A DNA stretch of 41,158 bases, taken from contig JAJCXM010000020.1 of NCBI GenBank assembly GCA_029263455.1, positions 250,753-291,910 of the forward strand, read 5' to 3'. The DNA is from Holophagae bacterium (GTDB lineage Bacteria > Acidobacteriota > Holophagae > Acanthopleuribacterales > Acanthopleuribacteraceae). A model generated the notes under the pieces. It made no database searches and was not told the origin of the DNA. It saw only the letters and a list, made by a program, of their open reading frames with translations. A program made the position numbers and the translations under genes. Shown piece by piece: positions 23,907 through 32,999 of the stretch. Positions within the stretch are counted from its first letter, which is position 1; every line of letters begins with the position of its first letter.

Positions 23907-26777
23907 TTAAGGCGTTGGTAAGTCTAAATTGTTGACGTTGGAGGTGCCTAAACCAGGTCCGTAAGTAATGGCATTGATCAACAAACGAATAGTTCCCATG
24001 GTTGTTCCGCGAAAGGCGGGTGAGCTAGCGAACATAATTATTTGGCCCAGCCCGAATCGTTCACGTGTTAAATAGGCTGCGTTCGCGATCCGGTCACTGG
24101 CTTCGGGCCATAAAAGGCCACTCATTCTTAGGCGTAACTCTTGCCCTTCGGGTGTCATTGCCCAGCCCGCTCGGGTAAGACTTTCGGTTTCTGCAGCCTT
24201 CTTTTTAGGAACCGCTTGGGCCTTGGGAATCATGACACCAAAACGAACCGGCGCTTCATCTGTGGTCATCAGTAGTGGATCGCGACTGTACATGGTTGGC
24301 ACGTATTCTCTACATCCCAGAGTCAGCCAATGATTTTGATCAGCTCGTGCGGCAAATATGGCGCCTTGCGGCATGAATTGAGCTCGCCAGGCATCCTGTT
24401 TGGCCAATTCATCTTTTTCAGCTCGTTTAGGCAAGTTACTCCAAGGGAATTCTTGTTGGTTCGGAGGAGAATTGGACCAAATCTCATCGGTTGACCAATC
24501 CATCTTTTTTGCTTCCCATTTCTTGAGCAAATCTAGCTCGTACTCATCTAGTTTCTCTAAGACGTCTGAGAGTTGGCGGACTTTCGAAAATTCGGCCTTT
24601 TCGTTCGCAATTTGAGCAGATGACTGTCCAACTGTGATCAGCGTGCCACCTGTCTTGACCCACTCTTTGAGTCTCTTGAGAAGAGATTCATCGAGAGAGC
24701 CATAATTAGTCGGCAAGATGATCACATTGTAGCGGCGTAAATCGTGAGAAGAGCCTGAATCTAGTTGGGAAAAAGAGACCCCAAGATAACGGTCAATAAC
24801 ATGCCAAATGGAACCGTAATCGTAACTACTGAATGTGCCGCGCCCGTACATAGCGATATGTGGTTTTTCTAGCAACTGAAAATGATCGCCGCCCAGGTCG
24901 GCCAAGTCGCCGTCGCCCCAGCCGGTATGGATGGCACTGGCTTTAATAGACAATTCTTTTGATACGGTCTCTAAATGGGGGATGATTTCAGCGAAAGCTC
25001 GGCTTTGGTCAGCACGTACAACCAACACAGAGCCTCTAGGGAATTCATCGTCTTCGAATTTAAAGGTTTCGTCAGCAACACGGACTTGAATACCTTGTTC
25101 CATTAATCGAGCAGCTACGGCGACGGAGTTATCATCCAACCCATTCCAGACATAGGCTAACGCTTCTGCATCCAAAGGTTGGTCAAGCGGACCCTGGTCC
25201 TGCGCGACGTAGGCTTTGGCTTTGGATGGTAAACCTTCGGGCAACTCGTAGCTTTCCAAGTCGTGCAACATCGTCGCACACCAACCGGTGGTGTCGTACA
25301 TGATAGATCCACCTTTTTCCAGAATCTCACGACGTTCCTTTTTCAGCGTTTCCATGGGAATGCGGGGATCAAATTCCATCATGCTCGTCAATAATCGGGC
25401 TTCCGACTGAAGACGTGGCAGAAGCAGAGTTCCTACAGGAAGCACGATGTCGGCGACTTTCTGGCCCAGTTGGTTAGTTGCAGATTTGACTCGATAAGCC
25501 TCACTCAACTCGTATAGTTCAAAAGACTGCAGCTGCAGCGTTCTTATGAATTCGCGCATTCTGCGGCCATTCTGGCTTGGCAAGATGGCGTAGGTCACGC
25601 CCGCGTAAGGGCTTTCAGCAGAGACCACCTTCTTGCGATCAGCCCAGAAATCTTGTCGCATTTTTTGATGATTCTCTAATAACGTTTTGAGGTTAGTCAG
25701 AGAACTAGCTAGCTGGTGGTGGACCGATTCACGATAGGTCATGATGGTGCCTTCGGGGCGCTTCACGCCGTCCTCGGCCAGTCGAGCCTGTTCGTACAAG
25801 ATGGTCAAACTTCCGCGATAGGCACACCAGAATGAATAACCTGGATACCAGTTATCATTCCATTCACCGGTGAAATAACGCCACCCTCTTTCGTCAAAAG
25901 CGTGGGCTTGATCAATGGCGAAAGTTTGTCCCCATTTCTTGTTGAATCCGGCCAAATGTAAGTTAATGGGCTCTCGAGCAGGAGAGAAAAGGAAGGTACT
26001 CGTTGATCCCATTTCATGGGCATCAACAAAAAGTTGCGGTGCCCATTGATTGATCATTCGAACTCGGCCAATCGTTTCTGGATTGATACCCAGCGTAAAA
26101 TCACGATTCAAGTCGTAAAAGTAGTGATTCGTGCGGCCGTAAGGCCAGCTGCCCGAATGCAGGAGAGATTGATTGTCGAAATTTGGTGATTGACCGCGAG
26201 TCTCTTGCAACTCTTTACAGAACCGTGCCCGTCCATCAGGATTCATCATTGGATCGATGAAAATGATCATCTCATTTAGGAATCGGTCCAACTCTGGGCT
26301 TTGCGCGGCCAATAAATAGTAGATCAGCGCAATGCTTGCGTCGGAGCCCGACGATTCGTTACCGTGAATCGAATAAGCTAACCATGCCGTTGCCGGTAAA
26401 TCACGCATTAGGTTTTGGGCTTCGCCGTCTGACAACTTTCGGGGATCTCTTAGTTTCTGGATATTTGATTGGTATTCGTCCAGCTTTTTTAGGTTAGCGG
26501 GACTAGAAATAATCATCACCGATAATGGGCGACCTTCATGAGAGTGCGCATAAGTCTTTAATAAACCGCGTTCGGTTTGAAGGGACCACTGCTGCAATAG
26601 AGTTTCTATTTGGTCTGGGTTCGCCGTCCTTTCTCCAACCGGAAACCCGAGCACCTCTTCAGGCTTGGTGATCTCAGTAGCAAAGACCGCTTCGGGAAAC
26701 AGAGGGACGGAATAGGATGTTTCATTGCGCACATGAACATCGCCCATACAAACAACAAGAAATAACGCAGTTAACAT
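23907..26777 (-). CDS. Secreted M14-family zinc carboxypeptidase-like protein
   Basis: 956 residues from the ATG at 26777, which follows CAGGAG by 6 bases and starts a signal peptide (MLTALFLVVCMGDVHV). The peptidase domain has the zinc motif His138-x2-Glu141 (SIHGNESSG), MMNPDGRARF, the third ligand His254 (FVDAHEMGST) and a candidate catalytic Glu329 (LTILYEQARLA). The second half is a large domain with a glutamine-amidotransferase-like segment (IAMYGRGTFSSYDYGS, later TGGTLITVGQSSAQIA), as seen in long bacterial M14 proteins. It probably trims C-terminal residues from peptides in the periplasm or outside. It is a single-gene unit divergent from the TPR hydrolase. Confidence 0.9.
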   Translation of the reverse strand: MLTALFLVVCMGDVHVRNETSYSVPLFPEAVFATEITKPEEVLGFPVGERTANPDQIETLLQQWSLQTERGLLKTYAHSHEGRPLSVMIISSPANLKKLDEYQSNIQKLRDPRKLSDGEAQNLMRDLPATAWLAYSIHGNESSGSDASIALIYYLLAAQSPELDRFLNEMIIFIDPMMNPDGRARFCKELQETRGQSPNFDNQSLLHSGSWPYGRTNHYFYDLNRDFTLGINPETIGRVRMINQWAPQLFVDAHEMGSTSTFLFSPAREPINLHLAGFNKKWGQTFAIDQAHAFDERGWRYFTGEWNDNWYPGYSFWCAYRGSLTILYEQARLAEDGVKRPEGTIMTYRESVHHQLASSLTNLKTLLENHQKMRQDFWADRKKVVSAESPYAGVTYAILPSQNGRRMREFIRTLQLQSFELYELSEAYRVKSATNQLGQKVADIVLPVGTLLLPRLQSEARLLTSMMEFDPRIPMETLKKERREILEKGGSIMYDTTGWCATMLHDLESYELPEGLPSKAKAYVAQDQGPLDQPLDAEALAYVWNGLDDNSVAVAARLMEQGIQVRVADETFKFEDDEFPRGSVLVVRADQSRAFAEIIPHLETVSKELSIKASAIHTGWGDGDLADLGGDHFQLLEKPHIAMYGRGTFSSYDYGSIWHVIDRYLGVSFSQLDSGSSHDLRRYNVIILPTNYGSLDESLLKRLKEWVKTGGTLITVGQSSAQIANEKAEFSKVRQLSDVLEKLDEYELDLLKKWEAKKMDWSTDEIWSNSPPNQQEFPWSNLPKRAEKDELAKQDAWRAQFMPQGAIFAARADQNHWLTLGCREYVPTMYSRDPLLMTTDEAPVRFGVMIPKAQAVPKKKAAETESLTRAGWAMTPEGQELRLRMSGLLWPEASDRIANAAYLTRERFGLGQIIMFASSPAFRGTTMGTIRLLINAITYGPGLGTSNVNNLDLPTP

Positions 26778-26994
26778 GAAGGACTCCTGGCTTTTATAGA
26801 ATGAAAGAAATGGTTTGGGACGTACAGACAAACTGGGAAATCGGTCTTAAAACCTAACACGATCTAAGTCAGAACTTACTCAAGAAAATGTCATGGGGGC
26901 ATTACGCTGACCGGCAGCGACACTTGGCAACCTGCACCAGTGCCGCAACTGGCACCCTTGAATCCGCTAGAATGATGGCATCAAAGGGGTGTTT

Positions 26995-28038
26995 ATGTTG
27001 ATACTGTGGCTTGTGCTCTGTGGCGGCGATTTTGATACGCGCCTGAATGAAGCTTTTCAAGAGAATCGGCAAGGTAACTATCAAGCGGTTTACCAAATCA
27101 CTTCGGAGCTTGTTGTCGAAGGTCCTACTCACAGCGACTTGAATTTACTGCATGGGTTGGCTTGTCTGTCGTTAGGCAAGGTCCAGGAATCGATCCAAGC
27201 AAATATCCATGCCTCAAAGCAACCCTCATTACGTGGTGTGGCTAACTATAACTTAGCGTGTGCATACGCTTTGTTGGGGGATGGGGATAAAGCAGTACAG
27301 CATCTAAAAGCCGCGTTACAGGCAAAGACCTTTTTCAGAGCCGGTATTGAGAACGATTCAGACTTGGCATCGTTGATGGGACGATCAGACTTGCCGCTAG
27401 TCGCCGACGAAATAATAGACTTGGATCTGGGTGATGGCGACATGCTACGCGCTCGCATTATGTTACCTAAACAGTTTGATAAATCTCAGGCCTATCCGCT
27501 CCTGATTGGATTGGGGCCCGGTCAAGGGCGCGAAGCTGGCCAGTTGTGGGCGGTTCAGAATTTGTGGGGCACGCAAGCCAGTTACCGGTCTTGGATATCC
27601 GTAAGTCCTTTGGCACCCGAAGAAACCTGGTTCTCAGCAAAAGGTCAGCGTCTCATGAAGAAATTAGTCAGTTATTTGAAAAAAGCCTATTTGGTCGAGC
27701 ATGCCAAGGTCCATTTGGTGGGCTGTAGCAATGGTGGCGTAGCAGCCATGCATCTCGCGTTGTCTACACCAGAGCATTGGGCTTCGATCACCCTATGCCC
27801 GGGCGCGGTGCGTGACGATTTTGACTTTGACGCCTTAAAGCGAGTTAAGGCGGACCATGTCTGGCTGTGTGTGGGTGGCCAAGATCAGGTGTGGTGGATT
27901 GAACAAGCAAACGATTTGCATCGAAAACTATCGGCCGCTGGCATCAACACGGAACTCAAGGTATTCACGGAAGATTCACATGTGTTGGCATCTTTGGTAG
28001 GTGGTGAACTGATCAAGAAGCTAGAGCGTTTTAGGTAA
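26995..28038 (+). CDS. TPR / alpha-beta hydrolase fusion protein
   Basis: 347 residues from the ATG at 26995 (AAAGGGG 5 bases upstream; a GTG two codons before overlaps that site). The short hydrophobic N-terminus MLILWLVLCGGD may be a weak signal or lipoprotein-like sequence. Residues about 15-125 contain TPR-like helices (RQGNYQAVYQITSELV, VANYNLACAYALLGDGDKAVQHLKAAL). The rest is an alpha/beta hydrolase with nucleophile Ser245 in GCSNGG, Asp297 (GGQDQVWW) and His329 (EDSHVLASL), similar to bacterial polyhydroxybutyrate-depolymerase-like esterases. The substrate is unknown. Confidence 0.83.
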   Translation: MLILWLVLCGGDFDTRLNEAFQENRQGNYQAVYQITSELVVEGPTHSDLNLLHGLACLSLGKVQESIQANIHASKQPSLRGVANYNLACAYALLGDGDKAVQHLKAALQAKTFFRAGIENDSDLASLMGRSDLPLVADEIIDLDLGDGDMLRARIMLPKQFDKSQAYPLLIGLGPGQGREAGQLWAVQNLWGTQASYRSWISVSPLAPEETWFSAKGQRLMKKLVSYLKKAYLVEHAKVHLVGCSNGGVAAMHLALSTPEHWASITLCPGAVRDDFDFDALKRVKADHVWLCVGGQDQVWWIEQANDLHRKLSAAGINTELKVFTEDSHVLASLVGGELIKKLERFR

Positions 28039-28070
28039 CGATATTGGTCATGTGAGGTAATAGGGTCACT

Positions 28071-28472
28071 TTACCGACAAATGTCCACGCGTTCAGGTAG
28101 GTCGCATCTGTACGACGCACTCGGCTCAAAGAGATGCGTATAGGTTTCATCACCGCCAATGGCTGGGTTCCACCTGACCCGGTCCTGAGCATCGAAATGA
28201 ATAGCCGCGACCGGAAATCCTGGATTTCGCCAATACAAGATGTAGGCTGTATCCGCGTCTTTGGCTCCGAAATCACCCGTGTCGCTACTCAACCCAACCC
28301 AAACTGGGGGGCCCAAAGCATTGATGACTTGTTCTTTGCTTAACTCCTTTTCAATGAGTGACCAAGGATCTGGCGACTGGCTCTCTTGGGTAATGTCATT
28401 GCTGGAACCGCAACGATTCATCAACAGCATGAGTAACGACGCGATAGCGAAGGTTTTTATTACATTTGACAT
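28071..28472 (-). CDS. Small exported protein, possibly BamE/SmpA-like
   Basis: 133 residues from the ATG at 28472 (GGAG 9 bases upstream). MSNVIKTFAIASLLMLLMNRC is a signal-type sequence with Cys21 where a lipid could attach, though MNRC is a poor lipobox. LSKEQVINALGPPVW resembles the helix pair of BamE/SmpA domains (mt.dqV...lG.P), followed by beta strands (AYILYWRNPGFPVAAIHFDAQDRV). That similarity is weak and by eye. Divergent from the sensor kinase gene. Confidence 0.65.
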   Translation of the reverse strand: MSNVIKTFAIASLLMLLMNRCGSSNDITQESQSPDPWSLIEKELSKEQVINALGPPVWVGLSSDTGDFGAKDADTAYILYWRNPGFPVAAIHFDAQDRVRWNPAIGGDETYTHLFEPSASYRCDLPERVDICR

Positions 28473-28496
28473 AAGAGCACGCTCCAAGACTGTTAT
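28466..28496 (+). promoter_or_regulatory. Possible promoter of the two-component operon
   Basis: A perfect TTGACA (28466-28471) overlaps the start codon of the divergent lipoprotein-like gene. The best -10 is TGTTAT (28491-28496) at a long 19-bp spacing, so the match is incomplete. Confidence 0.3.
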
Positions 28497-28525
28497 TCTA
28501 ACCTGCAATAGAAAGGTATGACTCG

Positions 28526-29611
28526 ATGACACGCCGCTGGCATCAACCCTTTCCCATCAATCCATGGATCGTGGTCGTATTTATTGCGATGTTGGGTGTT
28601 ATTGTGTCTGTACAGGGTTTAATTCCTTATCTTGTCGCAGGCCGTTCGTTCGATGGCTATGCGGTATTGGCGCCAAGCCTCATTGCTTTTTTGCTATGGC
28701 TGCTTGCCTCGCCTCTGATCAATGACCTGGCGCATTACATGGTTTCGATGGACCGATCATTGGCATGGCGCATGTCGGTGGGCTTGGTCGTGTTCGCCAT
28801 ATTGTCCTTTGTACACAGTGCCGTGAGTTTGTGGCTCTTTTCGCTTCGATATACATTATTTGAGCAAATGTCTCTTAATCTTGATTTCCATGCATTGTTG
28901 GGCATGAACTTATTGCAGAGCGCCTTGGAGCTAGTCATGTTGTTGGGCCTTTTGGTAAGTGCCGTGCTTTTTCGGCGAGCACAGCGCCAAGCAACTGATT
29001 TGATCATGAGAGAGCGCGATCTAGCTAATGCCAAGACGGAGGCTTTGACCTTGCAGTTACAGCCCCATTTCTTGTTCAACGCGTTGCACTCGGTTTCAGG
29101 TTTAATTGATGGTGAACCCGATAAAGCACATGCCATGTTGGAGAAAACGGGCAACTTCCTACGTACGATTCTCACCTCTACGAAACAATCACATGGAACA
29201 CTGGCTGACGAGGTAACCCATTTAAGGAATTACGTGTCGATGGTCCGGGAGCGTGTAGGACAAACGTTTCAGGTTCATTTTGCGGTTCCAAACGAGTTAA
29301 ACGATTGCATGTTACCCTCCCTTATCTTGCAACCACTAGTAGAGAATGCTTTTAAGTACGGCACGGATGGGAATGGTGGAAAGATTGAAATTGGTGCTGG
29401 AATGGACGGTGAGCGGTTGCATTTGTGGGTAGAAGATGAGGGTTGTTCTCATCAGTCACCCGTGCTTCCATCAACGGGCGTCGGTCTTGCCAATACGCAA
29501 GCGCGGCTGAGGGCACTGTACGGTAGCGACTACTTTTTTGAAGCACAGGAAACGACCGACGCAGGATTCCGTGTCGATTTGAAGATCCCCTTTCGACGGA
29601 GCAGTTCGTGA
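28526..29611 (+). CDS. LytS-type membrane sensor histidine kinase
   Basis: 361 residues with four membrane segments in the first 155 residues (for example WIVVVFIAMLGVIVSVQGLI and LLQSALELVMLLGLLVSAVL), a short coiled linker, then the His_kinase domain with QLQPHFLFNALHSVSGLI (phospho-accepting His near residue 181). An ATPase domain follows with LILQPLVENAFKYG and STGVGLANTQARL. This class phosphorylates LytTR response regulators. It shares its stop with the start of the regulator gene (GTGA overlap), so the two are a pair. The membrane signal is unknown; no periplasmic sensor domain is evident. Confidence 0.93.
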   Translation: MTRRWHQPFPINPWIVVVFIAMLGVIVSVQGLIPYLVAGRSFDGYAVLAPSLIAFLLWLLASPLINDLAHYMVSMDRSLAWRMSVGLVVFAILSFVHSAVSLWLFSLRYTLFEQMSLNLDFHALLGMNLLQSALELVMLLGLLVSAVLFRRAQRQATDLIMRERDLANAKTEALTLQLQPHFLFNALHSVSGLIDGEPDKAHAMLEKTGNFLRTILTSTKQSHGTLADEVTHLRNYVSMVRERVGQTFQVHFAVPNELNDCMLPSLILQPLVENAFKYGTDGNGGKIEIGAGMDGERLHLWVEDEGCSHQSPVLPSTGVGLANTQARLRALYGSDYFFEAQETTDAGFRVDLKIPFRRSSS

Positions 29612-30384
29612 TAAATGTGGTTGTCATTGATGATGAATCCTTAGGGCGAAAACGAATTCTAAGACTGCTGCAGGAATACCCTGATTTCTTGGTGGTAGGT
29701 ACCTGTTCTTCTGCCGATCAAGGCTACCGTGTGATTAAAGAAAAACGTCCCGATGTTGTTTTTCTGGACATCCAGATGCCTGGCCTTTCGGGCATGGATT
29801 TGTGGGCGAAGTTGAAGAGTCCTCCGCTGGTGGTGTTTGTGACGGCTCATGAACAATATGCGCTGCGGGCTTTTGCTGTGAAGGCACTGGACTATTTACT
29901 TAAACCCTTTTCCAATGAACGATTTCAACAAGCGATCGAGGCGATCCGACAGCGCTTGCAAGAAACCCGATCCGCGGAATTGAGCCACAAAATGCTTCAA
30001 ATGGTGAGGGGCTTTGAACGTAGCCAAAACCTCTATCTAAGTGAAGTTAAAGTCAAACACCATGGGCGCGAACAGGCTATTGATCTTAGTCATGTGCTTT
30101 GGTTCGAAGCTGCTGGCAATTATGTCAGCTTACACACAATGCAGGCTGAGTTCTTGTATCGAGGCACCATTGCGATCTTATGTGAACAGCTCGACCCGGC
30201 CGTCTTTGTCAGAATCCACCGCGGCACGATTGTGAATATGGCACAGGTGGTGACCCATAACTACCTCAACAACAATCAATATCGTTTCAACTTTGGTAAC
30301 CAGTCGAGTGTCACGTCCAGCCGGCGATTCAAGAACGATTTGGACCGGTTCTTTGAGGAACGAAAAGGCCGTGGCCCTGCCTGA
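29608..30384 (+). CDS. LytR/AlgR-family response regulator with LytTR DNA-binding domain
   Basis: 258 residues starting at a GTG that overlaps the kinase stop. The receiver domain has the acidic pair in VVVIDDESLGRKR, phospho-acceptor Asp54 (VVFLDIQMPG), Thr in VTAHEQ and Lys99 (LLKPF). The C-terminal LytTR domain (YLSEVKVKHHGREQAIDLSHVLWFEA to FVRIHRGTIVNMAQV) binds DNA. Its targets are not known, and no obvious LytTR direct repeats were recognised in the window. The stop codon lies in the loop of a hairpin. Confidence 0.94.
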   Translation: MINVVVIDDESLGRKRILRLLQEYPDFLVVGTCSSADQGYRVIKEKRPDVVFLDIQMPGLSGMDLWAKLKSPPLVVFVTAHEQYALRAFAVKALDYLLKPFSNERFQQAIEAIRQRLQETRSAELSHKMLQMVRGFERSQNLYLSEVKVKHHGREQAIDLSHVLWFEAAGNYVSLHTMQAEFLYRGTIAILCEQLDPAVFVRIHRGTIVNMAQVVTHNYLNNNQYRFNFGNQSSVTSSRRFKNDLDRFFEERKGRGPA

Positions 30385-30395
30385 GCGGCAGGGCC
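30373..30395. terminator. Hairpin between the response regulator and the convergent TPR gene
   Basis: A 9-bp perfect stem GGCCCTGCC / GGCAGGGCC has a 5-base loop that contains the regulator's TGA stop. There is no T-run on the plus side. On the minus side CCTTTTCG follows. It may act as a weak terminator or protect the 3' end. Confidence 0.5.
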
Positions 30396-30404
30396 CTGAA
30401 TCAA

Positions 30405-31868
30405 TCAGCTACGATCTTTAAGTTTGATAGCGGCTTTCTTGCGAACAAATGAATAGTTGAAGTTAAGTGGTGAGTGGAAATCCACGACATATTGAAACAT
30501 GTCTCTAGCCTGCTTTGATTGGCCCAAAGATTCGTAGGCAAGACCGATTCTGTACATATTGTATGCGTCTGTTGCATTTCCCTGTTGGTAATGTTCAATT
30601 GCTTGAGCGTGTTGACCTCGGGCCTGCGCCAATATGCCCAGTACATCCTGATAGCCCTGCTGCATGAATGGATTGTTGAGTTCATCGATGAGGCCTTTTG
30701 CAACCGCTAGCTTTTCTTCTGCTTTCGCAAATGATTTCATTTCGCAGGCCAACTGAGCTTCAGTCAATGCGAAGTTGGCTTGCGTAAATGCCTTGCCGCG
30801 CGCATTTTGGTTTGGATCGTTCATGTTCATCTCGTGAGCTGTTGCGTATGTTTCGAGGGCTTGCTCGACATGGCCTTGTTCAAGTTGAACGCGAGCTATG
30901 TTGCGTAAGTCGAGAGCCATGGCTGCGGTATCTGCATTTTCTTTTGAGATAGCGTAGTTCTTGTGGAGTTCTTCTAAACATTTATCGAATTTGCCTTCGT
31001 CCGCATAGGTGACGGCCATCGCCCAATGGATACCGGACTTCATGCCAGCATGAGGCGCGATTTCGAATAGTTTCGCAAGTCGTTCTCGTGCTTCGCTATA
31101 ACGACCCAATAAACATAAATTGGATGCTACGCCGATTTGTGCGCTTGGGAACAGCGGATCTATTGCCAATGCTTTGTCGTAGTTACTAATGGAATCCTGG
31201 TGACGACCAAGTTTGAGCAAGAGCTCAGCGTATGAGTCGTATCCATTTGGGTTCTCTTTGTCGAGTTCAATGGATTGTTTGAACGCCATTTCTGCTTTGT
31301 GTATCTCGCCTTGTTGTCGATAGGCATATCCAAGCGTGTTGTAAACCGGGATGAAGTGGCCATTGATTGCCTTAACTTGCTCAAAGATATCTATCGCCTT
31401 GTCTAAGTCGGAATTGTAATAAGTACCAGCATATTGGAAGAGTAATCGTTCGTCTTTTGGGTATTTGTGAACCAGGTGGCCGAGAATCTCTTGACGTTTG
31501 GCCTGGTCACCGTCTATTGCGGCCTGGAATGCCTCAAAAAAGAGATTCTCGCCTTCAGATACGGGAACATTGCCGATCATCGCTTTTAAGCGTTCAAAGA
31601 TTTCGCGGCCGACTTTAAAGGTAGGTGCCGTTTGGCGCAGCGCATTGACAGCCATGATGAAGTTGGGATCAAGTTCAAGGGCCTTTTCCAGGAGCGGACG
31701 CGCTCGTTCTGGTCTCGAAGTGTCCATAAACTTTAGCGCGTCGTAATAAAGTTGTTTTGCTTCACTTGATGAAGTGGTGATAGGCATTTTCCCATCATCT
31801 GCCTGGATATAGGGCAGAATGGAAATTGCCACTAGGCCGAGCCACCATCGTGTGTTTCTAATAGCCAT
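30405..31868 (-). CDS. Exported TPR-repeat protein
   Basis: 487 residues with an N-terminal signal peptide (RWWLGLVAISILPYIQA). The rest is helical, with many TPR units, for example AKQLYYDALKFMDTSRPERARPLLEKALELDPN, PVYNTLGYAYRQQGEIHKAEMAFKQSIELD and DSYAELLLKLGRHQDSISNYDKALAIDP. GGAG lies 8 bases before the ATG. It probably acts as a periplasmic or surface scaffold; no enzyme domain is present. Single-gene unit. Confidence 0.88.
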   Translation of the reverse strand: MAIRNTRWWLGLVAISILPYIQADDGKMPITTSSSEAKQLYYDALKFMDTSRPERARPLLEKALELDPNFIMAVNALRQTAPTFKVGREIFERLKAMIGNVPVSEGENLFFEAFQAAIDGDQAKRQEILGHLVHKYPKDERLLFQYAGTYYNSDLDKAIDIFEQVKAINGHFIPVYNTLGYAYRQQGEIHKAEMAFKQSIELDKENPNGYDSYAELLLKLGRHQDSISNYDKALAIDPLFPSAQIGVASNLCLLGRYSEARERLAKLFEIAPHAGMKSGIHWAMAVTYADEGKFDKCLEELHKNYAISKENADTAAMALDLRNIARVQLEQGHVEQALETYATAHEMNMNDPNQNARGKAFTQANFALTEAQLACEMKSFAKAEEKLAVAKGLIDELNNPFMQQGYQDVLGILAQARGQHAQAIEHYQQGNATDAYNMYRIGLAYESLGQSKQARDMFQYVVDFHSPLNFNYSFVRKKAAIKLKDRS

Positions 31869-32112
31869 GAGTCATTCTCCTTGTACGTCTCGCAATAAGA
31901 TGCGGTCTGTATAACTGATACGCACAGTTGGAGAAGCCGTCGCGACAAATGGGGCAGACAACAAACCCCGGGATAAATGGCGAGTTTCGTTGCCGGTCCA
32001 AGCGCCAGCGCGCCTAGTTCCGTGATCAAAGGGCCAAATATTCCCAGTCTAGATGGGCTGTAGCAGCTGTTGACCTTGTGACGTCAATTGGTTCTTGGGG
32101 GACCAAGTCCGG
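31869..32112. other. Intergenic region
   Basis: 244 bases between two minus-strand genes. It should hold the promoter of the TPR gene and the 3' end of the carbonic anhydrase transcript. A weak hairpin CTTGG-GGGA-CCAAG near 32093-32106 is the only structure noticed, and no convincing promoter was found. Confidence 0.3.
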
Positions 32113-32841
32113 CTAATACAGTACAGTTCTAGCGTTCAGGGGCTGAATGGGCCGGTTGTTTGCTCCATGAATGACTTCAGTAAAAGCCTTAATCTGTTCT
32201 TTCGATGCGGTTATGGGGTCCCGCATTACCAGCCACAGTACGCCTTCGCTGCATGGCGGCGTTGTCAGTGATCCGTTGAAGCGGAAATAGCTTCGGTCGC
32301 CAGGCAATAACTGCTCTGGCGTAATTGCATCCTGAATGGCAGCGGAATCACCCTCCTTCTCTGGAATTTTCTTCCAAAAACTAGCCAGGGCCCCGTTGGT
32401 TTCTCCCTCAGCCACCATAACCCCGATGACGGCCAAGTTACCGTACTCGTCGCCATGAACTAAGTGAAGCTCTAAGGTAAATGAGTGCCCCTCAATTTGA
32501 TTCTCACTGGGACTGTGAGCATGGAACTGTAGCAAACGATAAACGCGACCCTCAACTTGCAAGCTGCTGCCAGTCTCAAAATCGACCTTCACGGTGTGAC
32601 CGTTGTTTACAATACGACACCTGACGGCCGCATAGGTCAACGATATGGGTGCCAATTGTGCGTCGATGAATTCAGTCAGATTTATTGGTGACTGATTCTT
32701 GCCTTCAGAACACATATTGAATTCGGGGCTCAGTTCGCCCCAGCTTTGTGGACCTTCATCGCCCGAATAACTCCAATGGACACCATCACCGGCAAACAGC
32801 ATTCCAACGAGAAATATAGCCAGGCAAACTCGAAACAACAT
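32113..32841 (-). CDS. Alpha-class carbonic anhydrase
   Basis: 242 residues from the ATG at 32841 (AGGAGG 4 bases upstream), with a signal peptide MLFRVCLAIFLVGMLFAG. It interconverts CO2 and bicarbonate in the periplasm. Zinc ligands are His107 and His109 (LLQFHAHSPSEN) and His126 (LELHLVH). His82 (NNGHTVKV) is the proton-shuttle position. The substrate-pocket motif GSLTTPPCSEGV is intact, and WSYSGDEGPQSWGEL is the usual N-terminus. All key residues are present, so it should be active. Confidence 0.96.
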   Translation of the reverse strand: MLFRVCLAIFLVGMLFAGDGVHWSYSGDEGPQSWGELSPEFNMCSEGKNQSPINLTEFIDAQLAPISLTYAAVRCRIVNNGHTVKVDFETGSSLQVEGRVYRLLQFHAHSPSENQIEGHSFTLELHLVHGDEYGNLAVIGVMVAEGETNGALASFWKKIPEKEGDSAAIQDAITPEQLLPGDRSYFRFNGSLTTPPCSEGVLWLVMRDPITASKEQIKAFTEVIHGANNRPIQPLNARTVLY

Positions 32842-32999
32842 GGTTCCTCCTATTGGATCCAATTCGACAACTTCATTTAAACACGATTTTCACATGGCTG
32901 AGTCTGCACTTGGTGGATCCACGATCTTATCCGCGAATGTAACCTGGATCATCGAAATACGCTCCGGCCAAGGCTATTTTTGCCTGCAGGGAGGTGACT

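Noticed and set aside
32855-32920. Two GGATCC sites exactly 60 bases apart
   Set aside because: The flanks differ, so this is a six-base coincidence and not a repeat.
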